Shown here in pieces: positions 24,614 through 33,511 of a stretch of DNA of 35,743 nucleotides (position 1 is the first letter of the stretch; each line of letters opens with the position of its first letter). A program made the translations under genes and the position numbers. The notes beneath the pieces were generated by a model, which did no database searches, was not told where the DNA came from, and was given only the letters and a program-made list of their open reading frames with translations. The stretch covers positions 1 through 35,743 of the forward strand of contig CALGGJ010000051.1 in assembly GCA_937915745.1 (NCBI GenBank). Direction: 5' to 3'. The stretch comes from an uncultured Prevotellaceae bacterium. GTDB taxonomy: Bacteria; Bacteroidota; Bacteroidia; Bacteroidales; Bacteroidaceae.

Positions 24614-25375
24614 TCAGTCAATAAGTGAAGTCACAACCGACTCCAAATCTTTTAAGTACAACATATTGGGGCCATCGCTCAACGCGACTTCAGGGTCGGG
24701 ATGCACCTCGAAGAAATATCCATCTGCACCAAATGCCTTTGCGGCAAGAGCCATCGACGGCACATACTCACGATTGCCACCAGTCTTACCTCCCGCTCCA
24801 CCGGGACGCTGAACGGAGTGTGTGCAGTCCATGATAACAGTGTCGGCATATCGTTTCATATCGGCAATATTTCTGAAATCTACTACCAGATTATTATATC
24901 CGTAAATATTGCCGCGCTCTGTGAGCCACACATTCGGGTTGCCACTTTCACGCACTTTATCTGCCGGATATCGCATATCGTCTCCACTCAGGAACTGCGC
25001 CTTCTTCACGTTCACGATCTTGCCTGTATTCGCAGCAGCGACAAGAAGGTCGGTCTGCCGACAAAGGAATGCCGGTATTTGCAACACATCGACCACTTCG
25101 GCCACAGGAGCCGCCTGCCAACTTTCATGAATATCGGTAAGGATTCGCAATCCGCACTTCGATTTTATATCGGCCAACATTTGCAGACCACGCTCCATAC
25201 CTGGGCCCCGATAAGAGTGGATAGAGGTACGGTTTGCCTTATCAAACGATGCCTTGAAAATAATATCAATGCCGAGCCTTGCGTTGAGTTGCATCAAGTG
25301 ACTGGCCACCTCGTCGAGTACGTCCATACTCTCTATGACACAAGGACCTGCAATGATAATTGTATTTTGCTTCAT
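24614..25375 (-). CDS. kdsA: 3-deoxy-8-phosphooctulonate synthase
   Basis: KdsA condenses phosphoenolpyruvate with arabinose 5-phosphate to give Kdo 8-phosphate for lipopolysaccharide. The 253-residue protein begins at the catalytic fold with IIAGPCVIESMDV and continues through FKASFDKANRTS (about residues 41-52) and the GLRILTDIHE motif. It lacks the extra N-terminal strand found in some homologues, giving a slightly short protein. The neighbouring kdsD supplies its substrate. It follows the PPTase gene by 8 bp. Confidence 0.96.
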   Translation of the reverse strand: MKQNTIIIAGPCVIESMDVLDEVASHLMQLNARLGIDIIFKASFDKANRTSIHSYRGPGMERGLQMLADIKSKCGLRILTDIHESWQAAPVAEVVDVLQIPAFLCRQTDLLVAAANTGKIVNVKKAQFLSGDDMRYPADKVRESGNPNVWLTERGNIYGYNNLVVDFRNIADMKRYADTVIMDCTHSVQRPGGAGGKTGGNREYVPSMALAAKAFGADGYFFEVHPDPEVALSDGPNMLYLKDLESVVTSLID

Positions 25376-25383
25376 AGTCTATT

Positions 25384-26022
25384 TCAGTTTCTAGTTTCTT
25401 TTTGGGTGAATGTAAGCACAAAATCGTCAAACACCTTATATACTACAGTGTATGTGTCACTTTCTTTCAGGTCATCAAGTTGCATACGCCCCTCATATTG
25501 TGTCTCGTCAAAGGGTTGAATTCTCAATTCTTCCTTAAAATCGACGCCCTGCCTTCCTATCGCTTTGTAGGCAGCCTCCTTCGCCGACCAATGCAACAGG
25601 AGGCCGACAATAGACTCTGCCATCTCGTCGTTTCTCATAAAATGATTTCTTACCCTCTCAACACGGGGTGTTGCAGTACGTTCAATCTGTTCCACATCAA
25701 CACCTACACATGTGGTTTCCGACAATGCGATAGCTACATATCCTTGTGTGTGCGATATGCTTATATGAAGTCTCTCATAATCGGGCAGGAGTGGAGCACC
25801 ATTGTCTTTATACTCTATATGGACCTGACGGCCAAGCATAGTGCAGAGCAGTACCCGCACCGCCGTCCATTCCTTTATGCGTCCTTCTGAACGGAACTGA
25901 GCCTGAGCCTCGTTTTGCACTGTATCGGCATCAGGAAGCAAACCGAGCAAGTCTTCATAATCCTCGGTGACATGCCACACCGCCACCCGCGCATCTGATA
26001 TTTGTCTGTCAAAATATATCAT
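25384..26022 (-). CDS. 4'-phosphopantetheinyl transferase superfamily protein
   Basis: The enzyme transfers phosphopantetheine from CoA to a carrier-protein serine. In this 212-residue Sfp/HetI-like protein the Mg2+ and CoA signatures are GVDVE (D109, E111) and WSAKEAAYK (145-153, with E149 and K153). The HISISHTQGYVAIAL segment precedes them. Its target carrier protein is not in the window, so whether it serves fatty-acid or secondary metabolism is open. The ATG overlaps the ssb stop by one base (TGATG), so translation is coupled. Confidence 0.9.
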   Translation of the reverse strand: MIYFDRQISDARVAVWHVTEDYEDLLGLLPDADTVQNEAQAQFRSEGRIKEWTAVRVLLCTMLGRQVHIEYKDNGAPLLPDYERLHISISHTQGYVAIALSETTCVGVDVEQIERTATPRVERVRNHFMRNDEMAESIVGLLLHWSAKEAAYKAIGRQGVDFKEELRIQPFDETQYEGRMQLDDLKESDTYTVVYKVFDDFVLTFTQKETRN

Positions 26023-26462
26023 CAGAATGGAGGGTCTTCATTATCGGTTGACTGAGAGGAAACCTTAGGAGCACTCTGAGCAATCGGAGCATTCGGAGTA
26101 TTCTGCGTTTTCTGATTTCCTTGTTCTGTTTTTGGTGAAAGCATTTCCATGTTATTCACCATTATTTCCACCACAGTGCGATGTATGCCTTGCCTGTCGT
26201 CGAAACTGCGACTTTGGAGTTTTCCTTCAACATACAGCTTGTCTCCTTTGTGTACATATCGTTCAACGGTCTCGGCCAGTTTGTCCCAGAAGATAAGGCT
26301 GTGCCACTCTGAGCGTTCTGGCACCTGCGTTCCGTCGCGCATGGTGTATGCACGGTCGGTTGTAGCCAGTCTTACCGAGGCCACACATATTCCGGTACTG
26401 AGATAGCGCACTGTTGGCTCCTGACCCACATTGCCTATGAGCATTACTCTGTTCAGTGACAT
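26022..26462 (-). CDS. ssb: Single-stranded DNA-binding protein
   Basis: SSB coats single-stranded DNA during replication and repair. The 146-residue protein has an OB fold (LNRVMLIGNVGQEPTVRYL at the start, WHSLIFWDKLAETVERYV in the middle), a Gln/Asn/Ser-rich linker and the acidic partner-binding tip DNEDPPF. The start overlaps the aroC stop by one base (TAATG). The gene sits in a metabolic operon and not beside rpsF/rpsR; genomes of this order often have more than one ssb copy. Confidence 0.94.
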   Translation of the reverse strand: MSLNRVMLIGNVGQEPTVRYLSTGICVASVRLATTDRAYTMRDGTQVPERSEWHSLIFWDKLAETVERYVHKGDKLYVEGKLQSRSFDDRQGIHRTVVEIMVNNMEMLSPKTEQGNQKTQNTPNAPIAQSAPKVSSQSTDNEDPPF

Positions 26463-27484
26463 TAGATAGTAGTTGTTTTATTTAACAGATAATAGTCGAG
26501 TATCACCATTGCAGCCATTGCTTCTACAATAGGTACGGCACGTGTCAACACACAAGGGTCGTGACGTCCTTTGGCTTCGAGCGTCACTTCGTTTCCGTGT
26601 TTATCGACGGTGTTTTGTTGGCGCATGATGGTCGGTACAGGTTTGAACAATACTCTGAATCGTATGTCCTCGCCATTGCTGATACCGCCTTGTATTCCTC
26701 CGCTATGGTTGGTGCGGGTGTGTATTTGTCCGTCGTTCAGGCAGAACTCGTCATTCATTTGCGACCCTTTTTGCCCCACTCCGTCGAATCCATCGCCGAT
26801 GTCGAACCCCTTCGCTGCATTGATTGACATCATCGCGCCGGCCAGGGCTGCATTGAGTTTCCCAAACACGGGCTGACCTAATCCTACGGGACAATGCGAC
26901 ACGACTCCCGCGATAATACCACCGATGCTGTCGCCTTCGGCTCTCACTTGGCTCACAATCTCTTCCATCTGTTTTTGTTGTTCATCCTTAGAGCCTGTAA
27001 GTATGTGTTTGCCTACTTGTGTTACGTGTGCTTCTACCGTGACTCCCAGTTGCCTGAGTGCCAGTTTTGCGAAAGCGCCCCCTACGACGCGGCAAAGGGT
27101 TTCGCGTGCCGATGTACGTCCGCCGCCACGATAGTCGCGCACCCCATACTTCATCTGGTATGTATAGTCGGCATGCGACGGGCGATAGAGGTCTTTCATC
27201 GCATCGTAGTCGGCAGAGTGATGGTCGGTATTACGCACGATGAAACCGATGGGAGTGCCTGTAGTCACCCCTTCGAATATGCCCGACAGCAGTTCTATAT
27301 GATCCGTCTCGTTTCGTGCCGTAGTCAGTTTTCCTTGTCCTGGTCTTCGTCGGTCGAGTTCCGACTGTATGAACTCTGTATCGGCGACTATGCCTGCGGG
27401 CATTCCGTCGATGACACCGCCGAGTGCCGGTCCGTGACTCTCGCCGAACGTTGTGAGCCTATATATGTTTCCGAATGTGTTCAC
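26462..27484 (-). CDS. aroC: Chorismate synthase
   Basis: AroC makes chorismate from EPSP, the last step of the shikimate pathway, using reduced FMN. The 340-residue protein opens with the conserved NTFGNIYRLTTFGESHGPAL and contains GRTSARET and the FMN-site segments near residues 120-130. Length is close to the usual 350-360. It follows slyD after 21 bp and overlaps ssb, so a single minus-strand operon is likely. Confidence 0.96.
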   Translation of the reverse strand: MNTFGNIYRLTTFGESHGPALGGVIDGMPAGIVADTEFIQSELDRRRPGQGKLTTARNETDHIELLSGIFEGVTTGTPIGFIVRNTDHHSADYDAMKDLYRPSHADYTYQMKYGVRDYRGGGRTSARETLCRVVGGAFAKLALRQLGVTVEAHVTQVGKHILTGSKDEQQKQMEEIVSQVRAEGDSIGGIIAGVVSHCPVGLGQPVFGKLNAALAGAMMSINAAKGFDIGDGFDGVGQKGSQMNDEFCLNDGQIHTRTNHSGGIQGGISNGEDIRFRVLFKPVPTIMRQQNTVDKHGNEVTLEAKGRHDPCVLTRAVPIVEAMAAMVILDYYLLNKTTTI

Positions 27485-27505
27485 CGATGCTTTGTACTGA
27501 TTGTA

Positions 27506-28108
27506 TTACTTGTTGCCGTCGGAGCTGCATCCGCCACAACCATTGTCGCAATTGCCTCCACCATCGCCGCAACCGCCTCCGCAACCTTGGCAACTGCCAC
27601 CGCATCCTCCGCCGCTTAGTATGTTGATCATTTGCGTAATCTCCTGGTTGGTGGCTTCACGATGTGTTACAACCGTGCCGACGAAATGTAGGTCTTCGCC
27701 TGCGCGCGGATGGTTGAGGTCGATGGTCACTGCATCGTCTTTTACTTCGATTACCACACCGTTGAACTTACTGCCATCTTCGCCCTGCAGTGGTATGATG
27801 TTACCTTCGTAGATGTGTGCGGAATCGAATTTTCCGTTGGTGAAGAATGCCGATTTCGGCATGTCAAACATCAGTTCGCCATCTACTTTGCCATAAGCCT
27901 CGTCGCATGGTATGACAAAGTCGAAGGTGTCTCCGGCCTTAAGTGGGTCTATTGCATTCTCGAAAGCAGGCAACACACATCCGAGGTTACTGATGAACAT
28001 AAATGGATGTTCTGCCTGACATTCTTCGACGAGTTCCTCGCTTGTATCCTCACTGTCGCTCACGTATAGCTTGTATGCGACAGTGATATAATTGTTTTTT
28101 ACTGCCAT
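27506..28108 (-). CDS. slyD: SlyD-like FKBP-type peptidyl-prolyl isomerase
   Basis: This 200-residue cytoplasmic prolyl isomerase/chaperone starts MAVKNNYITVAYKLY and has the LGCVLPAFENAIDPLKAGD segment of SlyD, with the insert-in-flap domain after it. The last ~35 residues are Gly/Cys-rich with many CG and CxxC pairs (from GGGCGGSCQGC), a probable Ni/Zn-binding tail. In E. coli the matching His/Cys tail delivers nickel to hydrogenase; that role is not shown here. It heads the slyD-aroC-ssb-PPTase-kdsA-kdsD unit. Confidence 0.88.
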   Translation of the reverse strand: MAVKNNYITVAYKLYVSDSEDTSEELVEECQAEHPFMFISNLGCVLPAFENAIDPLKAGDTFDFVIPCDEAYGKVDGELMFDMPKSAFFTNGKFDSAHIYEGNIIPLQGEDGSKFNGVVIEVKDDAVTIDLNHPRAGEDLHFVGTVVTHREATNQEITQMINILSGGGCGGSCQGCGGGCGDGGGNCDNGCGGCSSDGNK

Positions 28109-28145
28109 TGTCTCAAAAAAACGTTTGTTTGCAATAAATTCTTTG

Positions 28146-28153
28146 CAAATATA
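28146..28153 (-). promoter_or_regulatory. Possible -7 box of the slyD operon
   Basis: On the minus strand this reads TATATTTG, matching TAnnTTTG, 38 bp upstream of the slyD ATG. No convincing -33 element is visible. Confidence 0.4.
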
Positions 28154-28175
28154 CGAATATTTGCGGAGGAATCGT

Positions 28176-28183
28176 TAATTTTG
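28176..28183 (+). promoter_or_regulatory. Possible -7 box of the DUF2807-like gene
   Basis: TAATTTTG matches the consensus and leaves about 40 nt of leader before 28230. It is divergent from the slyD -7 box, 22 bp away. The -33 element is unclear. Confidence 0.4.
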
Positions 28184-28229
28184 CACGAAAATTAACATTG
28201 GCAATCATAAAAGTGGACGTTTATCAACC

Positions 28230-29078
28230 ATGAACAAGTATTTTATTGCAACTATTGCAGCAATCACCATGGTGGGTTGCCGGCAGCACAACGATGTCAA
28301 CGAGCAGGACGAGAGCCGGCAACCAGATGTGCAGGCCGTAGAGTCTTCCGAATCTGTGGTTACGGAAAGGAGGCAAGTTCCTTATATCGGTGATTTCTTT
28401 CAAATCACAAACATGAGCGATTTCGACATAGAGTTTACTCAGGGTGATTTCAATGTCGAGGTAGAGGCTCCGGCTGCTGCTGCCGATGTTCTGCGCACAT
28501 CGTTCGACAGTGGCATCATCACATTCAGCCAGCCCGAAGGGGACCGTCACACCATCTACACCACCAATATGCCTCAAAGCATAGGCACCATCCATGTGTC
28601 GTGTCCCAATCTCAAAGTTGTTGCAGTATGCGGCAAAGGGTGCTTCCGCTCAACAGGACCTATTCACAGCAGTTCGCTGCACATTGGATTGCTTTCTACT
28701 GCAGACATCAGCCTCGACAGTGTAGTGTGCGATGATTTCTTCAAGTATGAGACCAGTGATGACGGTAGTGCCATTTTCAGTTATGTGAAGGCAGGTGGCG
28801 ACTTGACCCTGTTGGCCAGCAACAACGGACATACCACTGCTTATGTCTGCTCTGACGGAGCATTGCTTGTAAACACCGGCGGTAACGGGCAGAACACCAT
28901 CACGGCTCAAGCCCCGACGTCTGAAATCACGGCGATGGATGCCAGCACTTGTAATCTGACTATTGACACCGACTCCTTGATGGTTTATGCACTGGGCGAA
29001 AGCAAAATAAGCCTCGGTGGCAACATACGCAAAAAGGAGATTAAGCGGAGCAGCAAAGCTACCGTGACTGAGCGCTAA
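28230..29078 (+). CDS. Lipoprotein with head-GIN/DUF2807-like beta domain
   Basis: The 282-residue protein starts with a lipoprotein signal (ATIAAITMVGC, Cys17) and should be envelope-anchored. After an acidic linker it opens with the pattern YIGDFFQITNMSDFDIEFTQGDFNVEVEA split over about residues 50-80, then repeated short beta strands with many Asp-x-Ser turns. This is the DUF2807 (putative auto-transporter adhesin, head GIN domain) pattern, common in Bacteroidetes and of unknown function. The family call is moderately sure, as the usual GIN motif is weak. Confidence 0.7.
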   Translation: MNKYFIATIAAITMVGCRQHNDVNEQDESRQPDVQAVESSESVVTERRQVPYIGDFFQITNMSDFDIEFTQGDFNVEVEAPAAAADVLRTSFDSGIITFSQPEGDRHTIYTTNMPQSIGTIHVSCPNLKVVAVCGKGCFRSTGPIHSSSLHIGLLSTADISLDSVVCDDFFKYETSDDGSAIFSYVKAGGDLTLLASNNGHTTAYVCSDGALLVNTGGNGQNTITAQAPTSEITAMDASTCNLTIDTDSLMVYALGESKISLGGNIRKKEIKRSSKATVTER

Positions 29079-29125
29079 CGTCAAAGATATCCGAACAACC
29101 ACCCTAACCACTTTACTTCATTGCT

Positions 29126-30097
29126 ATGACACGCATTCTGCAAATCGTTGTCCTGACACTATTGTTTGTCGTGGCACACAACAAAGGTACGATTGCACAG
29201 ACGGTTTCGATGCCAGCAACTGAACCGACCGATGAAACGGGTTATTTCTGCAACCCACCACTCCCCTATCTGCCCTACAAGCTCGACATCCTGTTTATAG
29301 GCAATTCGTTTTCTATCGACACCAGCACTGCACTGCCGTCGATACTCCGCTCGCTCGGACTTTCCACAGTCAGTGTCTATGTCTTGTATAAAGGCGGTTG
29401 CTCTATTCGCCAGCATTACGAGTATTTTCTGTCGGATGAACCGGTGTATGAGTTATGGCGATATACACTTGAGGGCGAGAAACGCCTTGAGTCGAAAACG
29501 ACGATACGCGATGTAATGAAGCGATTTTCGTATGAAGTCGTGATTTTCCAGCAGTATTCGCTCCATTCGGGACTATATGACACCTACGAGCCTTATCTTG
29601 CCAAACTCATTCAGGCTTACAAGATAACCACCATATCGCCACGCACCACTTTTGCATTCAACCAAACCTGGGCTTATTCGTCGCAGCACAGCGACTTGAA
29701 AACCTATGGGAGCCAGACCGATATGTGGCGACAGATATGCGATGCCACACGTGCCATGAAGAGTCATTCGGGCATCGATGTCATCATTCCTTGCGGCACG
29801 GCTGTGCAGAATGCACGCAGCCTGACAGACATCGTTACTGCCAACGAATGGACACGCGACAACCAGCACATCAGTCTTTATCAGGGGCGCTATCTGCTTG
29901 CCTGCACATTGTTTGAGGCAATCATTGCCCCATGTCTCGGTGTCAGCATCTGCGACGACCGCACGGTTTATGGCAAGCCGGGCTCGGAGGTTGTTGACGA
30001 CTCCAACCGGCGTGCCATACAAGACTGTGCACGCCTGGCGGTAGCAAACAACTACAGTGTGAGTGAGTTCGTGGGTTTCGGTTCAGGCGGCAGATAG
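29126..30097 (+). CDS. Secreted DUF4886 (SGNH-like hydrolase) protein
   Basis: The 323-residue protein has an N-terminal signal peptide (TRILQIVVLTLLFVVAHNK) and then DILFIGNSFSID (about residues 54-65), where Ser61 matches the SGNH nucleophile block. This motif and length match DUF4886, a family of predicted extracytoplasmic esterases in Bacteroidetes. The usual later Asp-x-x-His motif was not located with confidence. It follows the lipoprotein gene by 47 bp and is convergent with the permease gene, 19 bp away. Substrate unknown. Confidence 0.82.
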   Translation: MTRILQIVVLTLLFVVAHNKGTIAQTVSMPATEPTDETGYFCNPPLPYLPYKLDILFIGNSFSIDTSTALPSILRSLGLSTVSVYVLYKGGCSIRQHYEYFLSDEPVYELWRYTLEGEKRLESKTTIRDVMKRFSYEVVIFQQYSLHSGLYDTYEPYLAKLIQAYKITTISPRTTFAFNQTWAYSSQHSDLKTYGSQTDMWRQICDATRAMKSHSGIDVIIPCGTAVQNARSLTDIVTANEWTRDNQHISLYQGRYLLACTLFEAIIAPCLGVSICDDRTVYGKPGSEVVDDSNRRAIQDCARLAVANNYSVSEFVGFGSGGR

Positions 30098-30116
30098 TTT
30101 GCGGCTTAGATGGCAG

Positions 30117-31397
30117 CTATTCAAAATGCATGGTGCGTGCTGGACGGCTGATGCCCATCAGGTATGACGAGCCGAATATCACGACCGATGATATGACGAG
30201 TGTGATGATATTGACGGCAATGATGAGTATCCAGTTGAAACGTATAGGCACGGAGTCGATGTAATATACCGATGCATCGAGGCCTATGATATGGAAGCGG
30301 CTCTGCAACCAGCATATAGTCAGCCCTATGATATTGCCCCATACCATGCCCCGCCCCACAAGCATGATTGCAAAATTGACAAACACCCGTCTCACCGCAT
30401 TGTTGGTTGCTCCCAGGGCTTTGAGTACGCCTATCATCTGTATGCGTTCGAGCATTATAATGAGCAATCCCGATGCCACCGTGAACGATGCCACGCATAT
30501 CATCAGCACAAGAATCATTATCACGTTTACATCGAGCACTCCCAGCCACGAGAAGATGTTGGGTGCCAGTTCGCGTATGTTGAATACTCCGTAGGTACAT
30601 CCGGCGTCATCGATGGTACGCCCCACTTTCTGGTGGATACAATCGGTCACTGCGTCGAGGAGGTCGAAATCGGTGATTTGTACTTCAAATCCGCTCGACT
30701 GATTGGCATCCCATCCGTTGAGCCGTCGTATGGTATATATGTCGGTAAGCACCACACTGCGATCGTATTCGCTCAGGTTGGTTTCGTATATTCCACACAC
30801 ATTGAAGCGGCGGGCACGCATGTCGTCGTTACCCACGAAATAGGCAAACACACGGTCGCCCACATTGAGGCCGAGGTCGTTGGCCGTACGGCGCGATATC
30901 ATCAGGTCGTTGGATGCTTCGCTGCTGCTGAATCGTGGCAGGCGTCCCTCGGTGGTATATGCGGCAAAGAACGTGGAGTCGTAGTCTTCGCCCGCTCCCT
31001 TGAACTGAAGGCCGAGGAAATCGTCGTTGGTCTTCAGCATTCCCATCTTTACTGCGTAGCGTTGCACATGGGATATTGGCGATGCTGCCATGCCAATTAA
31101 CGGCAATTCGTCGGCAGCGTGCCTTACTGCCTGCTCCAGGCTGTCGGTGGTGAGTACAGGCATTCGCTGCATATACTGGTCTTGGGTGAGGCTTATGACT
31201 TGTATGTGTGAACCGAAACCTATGACCTTGCTTGCCACCTCGTGCTTGAAACCCATGACGACACAGATGCTCACAATCATTACGGCAAGACCCACCACAA
31301 TGCCTGCAAGGGCTATGCGTATGGCTGGCTGCGACACGGCATGACTGCTGTCGCGGCCCGAGTAGATGCGGCGTGCAATGAAAAGTGGGAAATTCAT
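30117..31397 (-). CDS. LolC/E-type ABC transporter permease
   Basis: This 426-residue membrane protein resembles LolC/LolE, which with LolD extracts lipoproteins from the inner membrane. It has one N-terminal helix (about residues 27-48, IALAGIVVGLAVMIVSICVV), a large periplasmic MacB-like domain (about 50-270) and three C-terminal helices (about 280-420) in the FtsX-like permease fold, including the LGATNNAVRRVF segment. It follows the aminotransferase by 39 bp. No ATPase gene is adjacent. Substrate assignment is inferred from architecture. Confidence 0.88.
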   Translation of the reverse strand: MNFPLFIARRIYSGRDSSHAVSQPAIRIALAGIVVGLAVMIVSICVVMGFKHEVASKVIGFGSHIQVISLTQDQYMQRMPVLTTDSLEQAVRHAADELPLIGMAASPISHVQRYAVKMGMLKTNDDFLGLQFKGAGEDYDSTFFAAYTTEGRLPRFSSSEASNDLMISRRTANDLGLNVGDRVFAYFVGNDDMRARRFNVCGIYETNLSEYDRSVVLTDIYTIRRLNGWDANQSSGFEVQITDFDLLDAVTDCIHQKVGRTIDDAGCTYGVFNIRELAPNIFSWLGVLDVNVIMILVLMICVASFTVASGLLIIMLERIQMIGVLKALGATNNAVRRVFVNFAIMLVGRGMVWGNIIGLTICWLQSRFHIIGLDASVYYIDSVPIRFNWILIIAVNIITLVISSVVIFGSSYLMGISRPARTMHFE

Positions 31398-31436
31398 TGT
31401 CTGTGTTTCTTTGGCCGGGAGTGTTTACCGACAGCT

Positions 31437-32636
31437 CTATTCCGTGCGTCCCGGGTATGCTTCCAGTGCTTTTTTCAGCACCACCAGGGCTTGTGCCAGG
31501 TCTTCCTTCTTCAGCACGTAAGCTATGCGCACTTCATTGCGGCCCGAACCCGGCGTGGTGTAGAAACCGGCTGCAGGTGCCATCATGACGGTTGCTCCCT
31601 CGTAGCTGAACTCGCTGAGACACCAGGCACAGAACTTCTCGCTGTCGTCAACCGGCAGTTTTGCTACCGTGTAGAATGCTCCCATCGGTATGGGCGAATA
31701 GACGCCCGGTATGCGGTTGAGTCCGTCGATGAGACATTTGCGGCGCTCTACATATTCATCGTACACATCGCGCATGTAGCTCTCTTCGACATCGAGCGAT
31801 GCTTCGGCCACAATCTGTCCGATGAGTGGCGGACTGAGTCGTGCCTGACAGAACTTCATCACGGCCTGACGCACCGCTTTGTTCTTAGTTATCAGGGCTC
31901 CGATACGTATTCCACATTCGCTGTAACGCTTCGATACCGAGTCGATAAGCACCACATTGTTTTCAATTCCCTCAAGATGACATGCCGAGATGTATGGGCT
32001 GCCTGTGTAGATAAATTCGCGATAGACCTCGTCGGAGAACAGGTAGAGATCGTATTTCTTCACCAGGTCGCGTATCTGATTCATCTCGCGGCGGGTATAT
32101 AGATAGCCTGTCGGATTGTTAGGGTTGCAGATGAGTATGGCACGGGTGCGCTCGTTGATGAGTTCCTCAAACTTCTCTACCTTCGGAAGCGAGAACCCCT
32201 CTTCAATCGTAGTTGCAATGGTGCGTATCACGGCTCCAGCCGAAATGGCGAACGCCATGTAGTTGGCGTATGCCGGCTCGGGCACAATTATCTCATCGCC
32301 GGGGTTGAGACACGACAGGAACGCAAACAGCACCGCCTCGCTGCCGCCACTGGTTATTATGATGTCGTCGGCTGTGAGGTGGATGTTGAACTTCCCGTAA
32401 TATCCCACAAGCTTCTCCCTGTAGCTTCTGTAGCCCTGGCTCGGACTGTACTCCAGTATCTTGCGGTCGATGTTTTTCATGGCATCGAGGGCAATCTGAG
32501 GGGTCGGCAAGTCAGGCTGACCTATGTTGAGGTGATACACATGAACTCCACGGCGCCTGGCATCCTCTGCCAGCGGAGCAAGTTTGCGTATTGGAGATGA
32601 AGGCATCTCTGTGCCTCGCACTGATATTTTCGGCAT
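31437..32636 (-). CDS. Class I/II PLP-dependent aminotransferase
   Basis: This 399-residue fold-type I aminotransferase has the expected residues: YHLNIGQPDLPTP near 34-46, NPNNPTG at 171-177 (N174), SDEVY with D202, and the Schiff-base lysine K236 in DSVSKRYSECGIRIG. It is closest in pattern to aspartate or aromatic aminotransferases of the AspC/PatA group; the amino-donor specificity cannot be read. The ATG gives MPKISVRGTEMP. The permease follows in the same direction. A -7 box lies about 40 bp upstream. Confidence 0.92.
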   Translation of the reverse strand: MPKISVRGTEMPSSPIRKLAPLAEDARRRGVHVYHLNIGQPDLPTPQIALDAMKNIDRKILEYSPSQGYRSYREKLVGYYGKFNIHLTADDIIITSGGSEAVLFAFLSCLNPGDEIIVPEPAYANYMAFAISAGAVIRTIATTIEEGFSLPKVEKFEELINERTRAILICNPNNPTGYLYTRREMNQIRDLVKKYDLYLFSDEVYREFIYTGSPYISACHLEGIENNVVLIDSVSKRYSECGIRIGALITKNKAVRQAVMKFCQARLSPPLIGQIVAEASLDVEESYMRDVYDEYVERRKCLIDGLNRIPGVYSPIPMGAFYTVAKLPVDDSEKFCAWCLSEFSYEGATVMMAPAAGFYTTPGSGRNEVRIAYVLKKEDLAQALVVLKKALEAYPGRTE

Positions 32637-32670
32637 GATATAACTGTGTTATGCTGTATGATATGAACTG

Positions 32671-32678
32671 CAAAGTTA
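32671..32678 (-). promoter_or_regulatory. Probable -7 box of the aminotransferase gene
   Basis: On the minus strand this is TAACTTTG, 35 bp upstream of the aminotransferase ATG, matching the Bacteroidetes -7 consensus. The -33 element is not obvious. Confidence 0.5.
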
Positions 32679-32978
32679 AGAAAAAAATATCAACAGACAC
32701 CCATGATTCACAATTAATTTCACCACAAAGCGCAAAAACCACCACACAACTCAACAAAAACGAAATAAAACGACAAAAACCGAAGTGCATGACAACGGAA
32801 AGAACACCATGAAGAAAACAGCCGAACTTCAGATAGAAAACCACCGAACTCCATGGACTTAAATTGCTGGCTGCGTATATATATCTTCAGTGCATCACCA
32901 ATATAGCCGTAGGTCCTTGCCGGCGAAGGAGATAGGTGTAAATGTTCATAGATAGTATCGGATTTACATATAAAAAAT

Positions 32979-33013
32979 AGAGAGGTGAACGAAGTTATTG
33001 CGCTCACCTCTCT
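32979..33013 (-). terminator. Minus-strand terminator after the BspA remnant
   Basis: AGAGAGGTGA (32979-32988) pairs with TCACCTCTCT (33004-33013), a perfect 10-bp stem. On the minus strand it is followed by ATTTTTTA, so it terminates leftward transcription coming from the BspA remnant or from the SIR2/restriction genes. Confidence 0.8.
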
Positions 33014-33032
33014 GATTATTTTTTTGCCATCA

Positions 33033-33485
33033 TCAGTGCTGCTGCATATACTGATATATCTCAAGTACATCCTGCGAATCTACCACTCCGTCGCCGTTCA
33101 CGTCTTGCGGCACCTTCGCGTTTGGTTCAGTACTATATGTTACTATATTCTTAAACTCCTTCCATCCTTCTGCAACATAGTATGCATTCTCAAAACCTTC
33201 GGGTACATATAGAGTAGCATTCGAGAATGTGTTTGATTCGAATTGTGAGAAATAACTATTTTTCCCTTCTAAAGGGAAGGGATTCTCGATATGCGAAATT
33301 ACCGCTGTCAGATTCGTGCAGCCTTGAAAAGCACGCCAGCCAATTGATGTCACACTGCTCGGGATGGTGATTGACGTGAGGCCTGTGCAGTCCTGGAAAG
33401 CATATCCTCCAATTGATGTCACACTGCTCGGGATGTTGATTGATGTGAGTCTTGTGCAGCCAGAGTATTTGCAAGTCGTTTTATA
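33033..33485 (-). pseudogene. 3' remnant of a BspA-like LRR surface protein
   Basis: The frame is open from just after a TGA at 33486-33488 to the stop at 33033, about 150 codons without a plausible start; the earliest usual start codon is a GTG at 33422. It encodes two to three LRR_5 repeats (LTSINIPSSVTSIGGYAFQD, LTSITIPSSVTSIGWRAFQ), a cap and a C-terminal dockerin-like module (DVNGDGVVDSQDVLEIYQYM). Such modules end many Prevotella BspA-type secreted proteins. The 5' part, including the signal peptide, is missing, so the gene was probably cut by insertion of the DNA to its right. Confidence 0.8.
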
Positions 33486-33511
33486 TCAACGATTTGCGAT
33501 CTAAACGGTAG

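Larger units (their letters stand above)
32637..33032. other. 396-bp intergenic region
   Basis: The region holds the aminotransferase promoter at its left and the BspA-remnant terminator at its right. In between there is AT-rich DNA with no believable gene. A near-palindrome TCCTT-GCCGGCG-AAGGA at 32914-32930 may form a hairpin. I see nothing else. Confidence 0.55.

Noticed and set aside
28210..28222. 13-mer AAAGTGGACGTTT shared with 23333-23345
   Set aside because: A shared 13-mer is expected by chance several times in a window of this size, and the flanks do not match.
32720..33070. 116-codon minus-strand frame
   Set aside because: It runs through a clear terminator and the end of the BspA remnant in another frame and has no recognisable features.
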